A DNA stretch of 54,579 bases from Actinomycetes bacterium (GTDB lineage Bacteria; Actinomycetota; Acidimicrobiia; Acidimicrobiales; Palsa-688). The stretch is from contig JAKBAM010000016.1 in assembly GCA_021809105.1 (NCBI GenBank), positions 1 to 54,579 on the forward strand, given 5' to 3'. Under the pieces are notes generated by a model that ran no database searches, was not told the origin of the DNA, and was given only the letters and a program-made list of their open reading frames with translations. Made by a program: the position numbers and the translations under genes. Below are positions 6,754 to 12,734 of this stretch, piece after piece. Position 1 is the first letter of the stretch. The number at the start of each line of letters is the position of its first letter.

Positions 6754-6910
6754 GCTCCTCGACCCCGTGGCCTCTGTCTACAACCACCGGAAGCCCGAGT
6801 CTTAGCCGGCGCTCAATCTCCCTTCGGGCGGCGGCTTGGAACTTGGCCAGGACATCACCGAAAACGGGAGACACGCTCAGGGTGTCAGTGTCCGCTGCGT
6901 GGTTCGGCAT
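6704..6910 (-). CDS. Candidate antitoxin of the zeta-like kinase
   Basis: The 68-residue protein has the helical core FGDVLAKFQAAARREIERRL, then LGLPVVVDRGHGVEELT. Small proteins of this plan (a helix with AxREALxRxRxLGLPVxxWRDGxV) accompany chromosomal zeta-like kinases. Here the gene is on the opposite strand and overlaps the toxin 3' end by 50 nt. ATG at 6910 is preferred to the in-frame ATG at 6916 because TAATCT at 6917-6922 (minus strand) abuts the latter and lies 6 nt before the former, the spacing of a leaderless promoter. The partnership is inferred from family likeness and position. Confidence 0.6.
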   Translation of the reverse strand: MPNHAADTDTLSVSPVFGDVLAKFQAAARREIERRLRLGLPVVVDRGHGVEELTADDEGLQRLLQRQS

Positions 6911-7058
6911 GGTCATAGATTACCCGGCGACGGCCCTCGCTGAGCGGCCGCGCGTGTCGGGAGACTATAAAGGCTTCACATCCGAGGGTGAGTTGGGGTC
7001 TGAACCCGCCGGCTTCGAGCAGGCAGCGGGCGATGGTATGTCGCCCTGCCGGTTATGT

Positions 7059-7614
7059 TGACCGGCTCGGTGCGCGCCTCGGCCTGCGCCGCGGCGAGCT
7101 GGCCGGGCTGCGCTGGTCTGCGATCGACCTCGAAGCCAAGACCCTGCGGGTGATCGAGACCCGGGTGGTCGTCGAGTCGAAGGCGGTCGCCTCGACTCCG
7201 AAGACCGCAGCCGGCCGCAGGTCGATCCCCCTCGACGACCACTTGGTCGCAGAGCTGCGCTTTCACCGTGCCCGTCAGGCCGAGGAGCGCTTGGCTGCCG
7301 GCGCTGCGTGGGAGGACACCGGCTACCTGTTCGTGGACGAGCTGGGCGGCCCGTATCGGCCCGAGACGTTCTCGCGGATGTTCACCCACCTCAGCGCTGA
7401 GGCCGGGCTGCGCCGGCTCCGGTTCCACGACGGGAGACATACCGCCGCCTCGCTCATGTTGGCCGCCGGAGAGTCCCCGAAGGTGGTAACGGAGATCCTC
7501 GGCCACACCAGCCCGGTCATCACCCAGGTCGTCTACCAGCACCTCATGCCCGGCATGGGCGAGACCGCCGGCGCGCGACTCACCGGGCTGTTGGCTATCG
7601 GCCAATCGCAGTGA
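7059..7614 (+). pseudogene. Tyrosine integrase, catalytic-domain fragment
   Basis: The protein from about 7059 onward is the catalytic half of a phage-type tyrosine recombinase: LGLRRGELAGLRW (catalytic Arg), KTAAGRRSIPL (Lys region), FHDGRHTAASL (HxxR), TEILGHTSPVI (His) and TQVVYQHLMPG (nucleophilic Tyr). All active-site residues are present, but the arm-binding and core-binding N-terminal domains, roughly 180 residues, are missing. The sequence upstream in frame (back to 6988) does not look like integrase. It is presumably inactive and represents another element that used this island. Confidence 0.75.
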
Positions 7615-7819
7615 AGCCCGGGCCGGTGAGCGTGTAGTCCTGGTTGGGTCCTACTACCTTGACGAGCCCGGCAGTTAGGGCTTTCGCCAAGGTAAGCCCA
7701 ATGTCATCGTCCGACATCCCCGAGGCCGCAGTCAGCTGTTGGCGGTTGGTTGACTGCGAACCGTTGCTGCGCTCGAGATCGTCGATGGCTTTCAGGACTG
7801 TCATCACGTCGTCGTCCAT
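7595..7819 (-). CDS. Small winged-helix-like protein, hypothetical (74 aa)
   Basis: ATG at 7819 is preceded by GGAGG (7824-7828 on the forward numbering) at good spacing. The 74 residues read as a small helix-turn-helix protein: VMTVLKAIDDLER, STNRQQLTAASGMSDDDIGL and ALTAGLVKVVGPNQDYTLTGPG, that is, two helices, a recognition helix and a beta-wing. A direct repeat GTCAACGGA lies in the leader. Its 3' end overlaps the integrase fragment by 20 nt. It could be a transcription regulator or excisionase-like protein of the block between att copies B and C. Confidence 0.5.
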   Translation of the reverse strand: MDDDVMTVLKAIDDLERSNGSQSTNRQQLTAASGMSDDDIGLTLAKALTAGLVKVVGPNQDYTLTGPGFTAIGR

Positions 7820-7906
7820 CTTGCCTCCGTTGACAATCCGTTGACATCGAACCCTTTGCTCTTCTCCTGAGCAGGGCCTCTGACCAGCATAAGTGCTGGT
7901 CAGCAC

Positions 7907-7926
7907 TGGTGTCGGAGGGGGGACTT
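7907..7926. repeat. att copy C: left end of the intact element
   Basis: TGGTGTCGGAGGGGGGACTT is identical over 20 bases to the tRNA-Leu 3' end at 14134-14153, including the TGG that encodes CCA. The next bases, CACCAG, differ from the tRNA. Confidence 0.75.
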
Positions 7927-7972
7927 CACCAGTCGACAACTGGAGGCTGCAGCCTTGGAATCCTAAGAGCCC

Positions 7973-8485
7973 CTAGGGCGAGGACGCCGGACCGAGGCTA
8001 GGCTTGGGCTCGAGCCGATCTGCTATCCAATCAACCAGCTCGACGACCAGCTCGTAGTAGCCGAACGCCTGCACGGCGGAAACACCTTGGTTCTTACCGT
8101 GGGCTATATCGTTTCGGATCCCAACCAAGGCATTGAGCCGGTCGCTCCGTTGATCCGTCGAAAGGATCTTCTCCAGTTCAGTCGCCCAGCGATGTGAGAA
8201 ACGGCCCACGAAACGGACGATTTCGCGGCTTGACGGATTCGGCGCTCTTTCTAGCCACGAAAGGGCGAAGTCTAAGCCAATACCGCCGGACATCTGCTCA
8301 CACGCCGAGCGGCCGAGAGACAGAAGGGTTTGCTCGAGGAACCCGGATACTCTCACGCAGAGGTAACGGTTCATATCTCCAGCGATCTCTAACGACGGAT
8401 CGACAGCGAAGGCGCGCTCAAAAAGCTTGTCGAGAGACTTCCGAAGCCTGGCGATTTCTGTTCGAGCGAGGGGCGAATAGGCCAC
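7973..8485 (-). CDS. HEPN-domain RNase-like protein (third gene of the defence-like operon)
   Basis: The 170-residue all-alpha protein has VGIRNDIAHGKNQGVS (residues 121-136). R124-x4-H129 is the RX4-6H active-site motif of HEPN ribonucleases, and the following AFGYYELVVELVDWI helix matches the RiboL-PSP/MAE_28990-like HEPN families. HEPN proteins usually dimerise and cut RNA, often as the toxic effector of abortive-infection systems. The gene starts 6 nt after the DUF262 gene stop, so the two are translated together. In the literature, HEPN proteins of these families are often encoded next to DUF262 genes. The exact HEPN subfamily is uncertain. Confidence 0.75.
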   Translation of the reverse strand: MAYSPLARTEIARLRKSLDKLFERAFAVDPSLEIAGDMNRYLCVRVSGFLEQTLLSLGRSACEQMSGGIGLDFALSWLERAPNPSSREIVRFVGRFSHRWATELEKILSTDQRSDRLNALVGIRNDIAHGKNQGVSAVQAFGYYELVVELVDWIADRLEPKPSLGPASSP

Positions 8486-8491
8486 GGAGCT

Positions 8492-9607
8492 TTAAACGAC
8501 CGAAAACGCCTGCGTTGCCTTTTGGAGTCGCCTTTCCACCCTTTCCTCGTCCGCCGTAGCTCTAGCGATGGCGGCCAGGAAATCCTGATCGACCAAGAGC
8601 AAGTCGAGAGCCGCAGTTAGCTTCGATGGGTCGACCGGGCGAGCGTCCTCGAGTCGACGAGCGAGTCCTACCATCACTGAATCGACCAGCGCCGCATTGA
8701 CCACTCGAGTCGGTCGGAACGCATTTTTGCCAGGTCCTGCTAGAAGAGTTTCGCAGGTATCTAGGAAGCGACGACGGAGCGCTTCCTGATCGAGGTTCTC
8801 GCAGTTCCTATGTTCTTTGACAAAGGTGTTCAGGAATCCCTTGAGAGGGCGCTTGTACCTAGCAGATTCAGTGTAGAGCGCTATGAATCTGAGGATCTGC
8901 TCTTGATCCTTTAATCGGGGGCTACGAGGACCATACAAGTCCCGCCAAGGCTCCGCTCCATTAAGAGAGCTAATGAATTCGACAAGCAGTCCCGGATAGA
9001 GCGCTATTCGTATCTCGTGAGGATAGAGATTCGATCCACTTGCATTTAAACGTTCGAAGAGCTGATATATCGCTTCATCCCCACCCACCTCGGGATCGTA
9101 CTTTATTACCGTTGCATGGATGAAATTGTTGTCGAGGCTTCGCCGTTGTTCGATGTCGAGGGAAGCGTAGGTGAGACCCAGGAATTGGTCACTGACGTTC
9201 TCGAGTTCGAACTCACCCCCGTCTTCGAGACTGCCAGCGTAGAATCGCTGCAGGGTCCGGAGTCGCTGCTGCCCATCGAGAACTAGGAGCTTGCGGTCGG
9301 GTTGTTGGACCAAGAAGATGCCGGGGACCGGATAGCCAAGCAGCAGGGACTCCACGAAGCGATCCATCTGGTACTTACGCCACACAAATGCCCGCTGGAA
9401 TCCGGCTAACTCGGTGCCGGTTTGATCTGGGGGGTTGAAGTTGGGAACCTCGATATCGCCTTCATTAAGGCGACGGACCAAGCCGTGAACGTCAAAATCC
9501 GTACCGAAGTAGGAGATGGGCTCCGTAGTAGGGAAGGGCTCAGCTGCCTCAGCCTCTTCTTCCTCCTGTGCTTCTTCGCCGAGAAGGTTGCCTTGGTCGC
9601 TGGTCAT
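8492..9607 (-). CDS. DUF262 (ParB-like NTPase/nuclease fold) protein
   Basis: 371 residues. After an acidic N-terminal tail (EEAQEEEEAEAAE), the DUF262 core begins: FGTDFDVHGLVRRLNEGDI, then FQRAFVWRKYQMDRFVESLL, GYPVPGIFLV and LLVLDGQQRLRTL (DGQQR at residues 111-115), the signature of this ParB/sulfiredoxin-fold family. IYQLFERLNASGSNLYPHEI is the second conserved block. DUF262 is the N-terminal half of GmrSD modification-dependent enzymes, where it binds and hydrolyses nucleotide; the DUF1524 HNH nuclease half of GmrD is absent. It lies 48 nt after the nuclease-RAMA gene and 6 nt before the HEPN gene, so it may be the sensor or switch of the trio. Confidence 0.85.
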   Translation of the reverse strand: MTSDQGNLLGEEAQEEEEAEAAEPFPTTEPISYFGTDFDVHGLVRRLNEGDIEVPNFNPPDQTGTELAGFQRAFVWRKYQMDRFVESLLLGYPVPGIFLVQQPDRKLLVLDGQQRLRTLQRFYAGSLEDGGEFELENVSDQFLGLTYASLDIEQRRSLDNNFIHATVIKYDPEVGGDEAIYQLFERLNASGSNLYPHEIRIALYPGLLVEFISSLNGAEPWRDLYGPRSPRLKDQEQILRFIALYTESARYKRPLKGFLNTFVKEHRNCENLDQEALRRRFLDTCETLLAGPGKNAFRPTRVVNAALVDSVMVGLARRLEDARPVDPSKLTAALDLLLVDQDFLAAIARATADEERVERRLQKATQAFSVV

Positions 9608-9655
9608 GATTCAGGGTATCCCGAGAGCGGGTGCGACCCCTGTAACACAGCACCC

Positions 9656-10615
9656 TCAAACTGCATCGATGCTGCTTTCATCGTCGGTTGCAGCTGTAGC
9701 GAGCTGCTTGCGGAGATCGCCGAGCAGCCTGCCGTCACGATTGACTGCCCTCCAGGCCAGCCATCCGTCATACGCCGGCACCTCCGCGGCGTCCATTGCC
9801 GCTCGCGAGGGCGAACCCCGAACTCGTCCGTCTTCGAGGCGAATGGCGCCGCCAGCAGTGACGGTTGCCTTGAATATCTGACCCACCCGGGGTCGTTCCC
9901 ACACGAGGGGCTCGTCCGCTTCGAGTAGACCGGCCTCAAGGAGATCTGAGAGTGTCACTCGCCGGCCCCGAGGATTGACGTGTGCGGCGCCGCCAGAGGA
10001 GGGGACACCGGTGGGCCCGCCTGGGGCCAGCTCAGTCTCAGATCGACCGATGATGTCGACAAACCTTTTGCCCCGCTCGTCTTCGTAGAAGGTTGATCGC
10101 AACACCACGACGGGGAGGCTGCTGTCGGCGAGGAACCCAAGAGCAGCTTCGGTCCGATCCTGCAGGTCACGAGCGACGAGGATCAGTTGCGGCGGCCGCT
10201 GCAGTAGTACCGGCGTTTCGCTACCAGTGAACTCTTGCCAAGCCGAGAAGAAGGCGGCTGGACCCTCGTGGTAGAGGCCGGCAAGTTCGTCGAGGTTCGC
10301 AGTCCGAGCCCACCCGGCATACTCCAGGCACTGTGCCAGCTGGCCACGATCGACATCACGCTTGACTTCGATGACTACGACGTGGCCTGATTCGTCCAGT
10401 GCAACGATGTCCGGCCTGCCACCCCCGGTGATCCGAGCCTGCCGCCTCACGGGGAACAGTGTGGTGCCGGTGAACTCCTCAAGGTTGGCCCAGAGCAGGT
10501 CTTCTATCTGCTCCTCGTAGAGGTCTGGGCCAATCGGCACCCGGCTGAACGGGATCAAAGTGTCCGCTTGTATCTCGAAGAGCCCCACGACGCCGACAGT
10601 AGGCGAGCCAGCCAC
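9656..10615 (-). CDS. PD-(D/E)XK nuclease fused to a RAMA domain
   Basis: 319 residues. The N-terminal domain (residues 30-190) has GGRPDIVALD (D69), then VVVIEVKRD (E83-x-K85), the core of the PD-(D/E)XK fold, of the DUF91/NucS-like kind found in restriction proteins. The C-terminal domain (residues 219-305) has VTLSDLLEAGLLEADEPLVW, then DGRVRGSPSRAAM and DGWLAWRA, the pattern of the RAMA domain, which occurs with DNA-modification and restriction enzymes and is thought to read modified DNA. This fusion suggests cleavage guided by DNA modification state. It is the first gene of the minus-strand trio and is divergent from the regulator at 10781. ATG at 10615 is used; a GTG seven codons downstream is possible. 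Confidence 0.8.
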   Translation of the reverse strand: MAGSPTVGVVGLFEIQADTLIPFSRVPIGPDLYEEQIEDLLWANLEEFTGTTLFPVRRQARITGGGRPDIVALDESGHVVVIEVKRDVDRGQLAQCLEYAGWARTANLDELAGLYHEGPAAFFSAWQEFTGSETPVLLQRPPQLILVARDLQDRTEAALGFLADSSLPVVVLRSTFYEDERGKRFVDIIGRSETELAPGGPTGVPSSGGAAHVNPRGRRVTLSDLLEAGLLEADEPLVWERPRVGQIFKATVTAGGAIRLEDGRVRGSPSRAAMDAAEVPAYDGWLAWRAVNRDGRLLGDLRKQLATAATDDESSIDAV

Positions 10616-10701
10616 CGGCGAGGGCGGTCAAGGCCGGCTGGGAGGCCGCCCGAAGGGGCAGCCTTGAGGGCCCGGTCATCTTGTCGAGCACATGATGGAT
10701 C

Positions 10702-10720
10702 AGGCCGGCCCTGCCGGCCT
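10702..10720. promoter_or_regulatory. 8-bp inverted repeat between divergent genes
   Basis: AGGCCGGC (10702-10709), CCT, GCCGGCCT (10713-10720). It lies between the nuclease operon (starting leftward at 10615) and the regulator promoter (10745), so it is a plausible operator or cruciform for both. Confidence 0.35.
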
Positions 10721-10744
10721 AACTGCCGCCTGCGCCTCTTGTCG

Positions 10745-10773
10745 TTGACATGCGACTTGCAAGGTGCGATACT
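10745..10773 (+). promoter_or_regulatory. Consensus promoter of the element regulator, leaderless
   Basis: TTGACA (10745-10750), a 17-bp spacer and GATACT (10768-10773), followed by 7 nt and the GTG at 10781. This is the best housekeeping-type promoter in the window. Its spacer and its downstream flank each contain TGCGACTTG, so a repressor could occlude it. Confidence 0.75.
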
Positions 10774-11277
10774 GCGACTTGTGAGCGTCGAGCATGACTA
10801 CCGGTCCGAGAAGATGGACAGCCTCGAGGGGCTCGGCATCGCACGAGGTCGCTGGGACTCCTTCATGGACAACGAGCTAGCGGACGTCGTGGCATCGCTC
10901 GCTCTCTCCGATCTCCGACCTGCTGAAACCAGCATGGCGGAGCTCGACACTCACGTCCGCGACGAGATCGCCGGGTGGGCAAAGGAGCGCTCAGAGCTGG
11001 TCGGATTCTGGGTTGCGTGGCACCTGGCGGGTGGCTTCCGTCAACTGGAGCAGGGCGGCTGGCACCGAGCGACGATCTTTCGGAAGGTGGCTCGCTTCCG
11101 CACCGTGTTCGGGCAGCACCCCGACGAAGCCACGCTCCCATGGCTTCGCCTGGACTACCGCAAGGCTTGGGTGGCCGAGGTCAGCCGCCGAATCACCAAA
11201 CTCCCTGCCGACGACTGAGCGGCTACCCAGCCATGATCCCCTCCCCTGCCCCACACCGCCCTGACCGGCAAGTCGCA
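10751..11277. repeat. Iteron-like 9-mers TGCGACTTG
   Basis: TGCGACTTG occurs at 10751-10759 and 10773-10781, and in inverted form CAAGTCGCA at 11269-11277, 34 nt before the likely start of the replication-initiator gene; CGCAA and TTGCG (11274-11278 and 11288-11292) also form an inverted pair there. The exact matches around a regulator gene and a rep gene suggest a shared binding site or an origin element. The span covers the three copies, not continuous repeat. Confidence 0.5.
10781..11218 (+). CDS. DNA-binding regulator-like protein of the element (145 aa)
   Basis: GTG at 10781 is chosen because a full -35/-10 promoter ends 7 nt before it; the open frame extends further upstream but without protein-like sequence. 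The 145 residues are mostly helical: VSVEHDYRSEKMDSLEGLG, ELADVVASLALSDLRPAET, and a C-terminal LEQGGWHRATIFRKVARFRT that reads as a helix-turn-helix, with WHRATIFRKVARF as the recognition helix. I do not recognise a named family. Position (strong promoter, repeats overlapping it, next to rep) suggests an autoregulated controller of replication or excision. Confidence 0.65.
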   Translation: MSVEHDYRSEKMDSLEGLGIARGRWDSFMDNELADVVASLALSDLRPAETSMAELDTHVRDEIAGWAKERSELVGFWVAWHLAGGFRQLEQGGWHRATIFRKVARFRTVFGQHPDEATLPWLRLDYRKAWVAEVSRRITKLPADD

Positions 11278-11310
11278 AAATCACTAGTTGCGTATCGGTC
11301 GGATTCTGCG

Positions 11311-12357
11311 ATGACCGAACTGGCCTCCGGGGTAGACGCCCTCTACCTCTCGGGGCGGGGCGGATTGATCAATTCCGCCCTGGCGGATGTCGAGTCGGTC
11401 CGCCTGATGGCTGTCGGGGCCAATATGCCCCTGCCCCTCGTTCTCGACGACCTTGCCGTCATGATGATCGCCCCGCACGGCTGGGGCAAGTACCGCTTCT
11501 GCCTTGACCACCCGAGCGCCCGCCTCGGCTTCACGACCAGCCGCCACCTGCCGGCGGTGCGAGTGCAGTTCCGCTCCGAACACCTCCACGCTGTCGGCCC
11601 GGAGCAAGCCTTGGCCGACCTTCCTGCACTGGTGGATCGCTTTGCCAACGACGTCGTGTACGCCGTTGCCCGCCTCGACCTCTACGCCGACTGGCTGGGA
11701 TGGGACATCGCCGTCACCGATCGGGAGCGGTTTGTGACCCGGGCCGACACCTCCCGGACCTACGAACACCGTGGCCGGCTGAGCGGCTTCGACTTCGGGA
11801 CCCGCAAGAGTCACACGCTCACGGCCCGGATCTACGACAAGACCCTCCAGGTCGAACAGGGTGGTCACGACTGGTCGCTCGCCGTGTGGGGGGACCGCTT
11901 CAAAGTCGGCCGCCCAGTCTTTCGAGTCGAGTTCGAGTTCAGCCGCCAGCTCCTCGACGAGTTTGCCCTCACCGACCCGGCGTTGGCCCTGGCCGCTACG
12001 GGTGACCTGTGGGCCTACGCCACGGAGCAGTGGCTGACCCATCGCACCTCTACCGGGGACGCCACTCGGTCCCGGTGGCCGATCAGCCAAGAGTGGTCGC
12101 ACGTCCAGCAGTCATCGGTTTGCCAGACGCCGGTAGGCGCCACCCGCATCCGCCAGGCTCGCACAGCAGGATCCATCCGCCGGCTGCTGCCCGCAATCAC
12201 CGGCTACCTCGCCGCTTTCGCCGCTCTGGCTGGCACCGCCGGCATAGACGACACCCTCGACGCACTGGCCGGGCCTCTGCGCGACTACGAAACTATCAGC
12301 CACACCACGTTCGCTGAACGCATCGATCGTCGGCTAGCCGAACGGGTCGGGCGATGA
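11311..12357 (+). CDS. Replication initiation factor (Rep_trans-like)
   Basis: ATG at 11311 gives 348 residues. MTELASGVDALYLSGRG is a typical start for rolling-circle initiators of the Rep_trans kind (GVDxLxLS). YAVARLDLYADWLGWDI holds the metal-binding Asp pattern, and LSGFDFGTRKSHTLTARIYD with KTLQ, then VFRVEFEFSRQLLDEF, match the conserved xGxRxS...YDK and RxE motifs. Such proteins nick a plasmid origin and start rolling-circle replication. An in-frame ATG at 11233 is also possible but would put the CAAGTCGCA box inside the coding region. The stop overlaps the next gene by 4 nt. The family call is made from motifs by eye. Confidence 0.7.
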   Translation: MTELASGVDALYLSGRGGLINSALADVESVRLMAVGANMPLPLVLDDLAVMMIAPHGWGKYRFCLDHPSARLGFTTSRHLPAVRVQFRSEHLHAVGPEQALADLPALVDRFANDVVYAVARLDLYADWLGWDIAVTDRERFVTRADTSRTYEHRGRLSGFDFGTRKSHTLTARIYDKTLQVEQGGHDWSLAVWGDRFKVGRPVFRVEFEFSRQLLDEFALTDPALALAATGDLWAYATEQWLTHRTSTGDATRSRWPISQEWSHVQQSSVCQTPVGATRIRQARTAGSIRRLLPAITGYLAAFAALAGTAGIDDTLDALAGPLRDYETISHTTFAERIDRRLAERVGR

Positions 12358-12554
12358 CCACGCCCGACTACCAACGGGTCGCCGCCGTCCTAGTCCGCAT
12401 CGGCCTCCGGATGACATCTCGCCAGGCCACCGCTACCGTGGTCGCCGGAGCGAACAGCACATCGCTCGACCTCGACGGTGACGCTCGGCTGCCCTTTGAC
12501 GACACCGTCCTGCCTTGCGGGGCGACCGGCGAAGCCGGTCTGCCCCGCCACTGA
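12354..12554 (+). CDS. Small protein coupled to rep, hypothetical (66 aa)
   Basis: ATG at 12354 overlaps the rep stop codon (ATGA), so translation is probably coupled. The protein begins MTTPDYQRVAAVLVRIGLRM and is short, with no recognisable domain; the second half (DLDGDARLPFDDTVLPCG) is acidic. In comparable integrative elements a small gene between rep and integrase often encodes an excisionase or copy-control protein, but nothing here proves that. Confidence 0.5.
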   Translation: MTTPDYQRVAAVLVRIGLRMTSRQATATVVAGANSTSLDLDGDARLPFDDTVLPCGATGEAGLPRH

Positions 12555-12581
12555 CGAGCACCACACCCAGGCAGGTCGCCC

Positions 12582-12734
12582 ATGCTCACCAACTTCGAGG
12601 TCCGAGACTCCCTGCAACGTCAGGTCGTTTGCTCGCCGACTGCACAGATCGTACGGGTCCGACTGGATGCCGAAGCGTCCGGGCCTGGCGCTGGGGCCGG
12701 CGACGTCGATCAGCGGTGGGAGCGGCTGTGCTGA
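12582..12734 (+). CDS. Small protein overlapping the integrase start (50 aa)
   Basis: ATG at 12582 encodes 50 residues (MLTNFEVRDSLQRQVVCSPT, then AQIVRVRLDAEASG and ending DQRWERLC) and stops at 12732-12734, 7 nt inside the integrase gene. The overlap and continuous coding character suggest a real gene translated just before the integrase, possibly a recombination directionality factor. No family is recognised, and the Shine-Dalgarno sequence is weak. Confidence 0.4.
   Translation: MLTNFEVRDSLQRQVVCSPTAQIVRVRLDAEASGPGAGAGDVDQRWERLC

Noticed and set aside
7595..7939. 114-codon version of the small winged-helix protein starting in att copy C
   Set aside because: The first 40 codons run through the att repeat and are not protein-like; ATG at 7819 has a good ribosome-binding site.
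10568..10780. Upstream extension of the element regulator
   Set aside because: The extra residues are not protein-like and lie upstream of a consensus promoter; GTG at 10781 is a better start.
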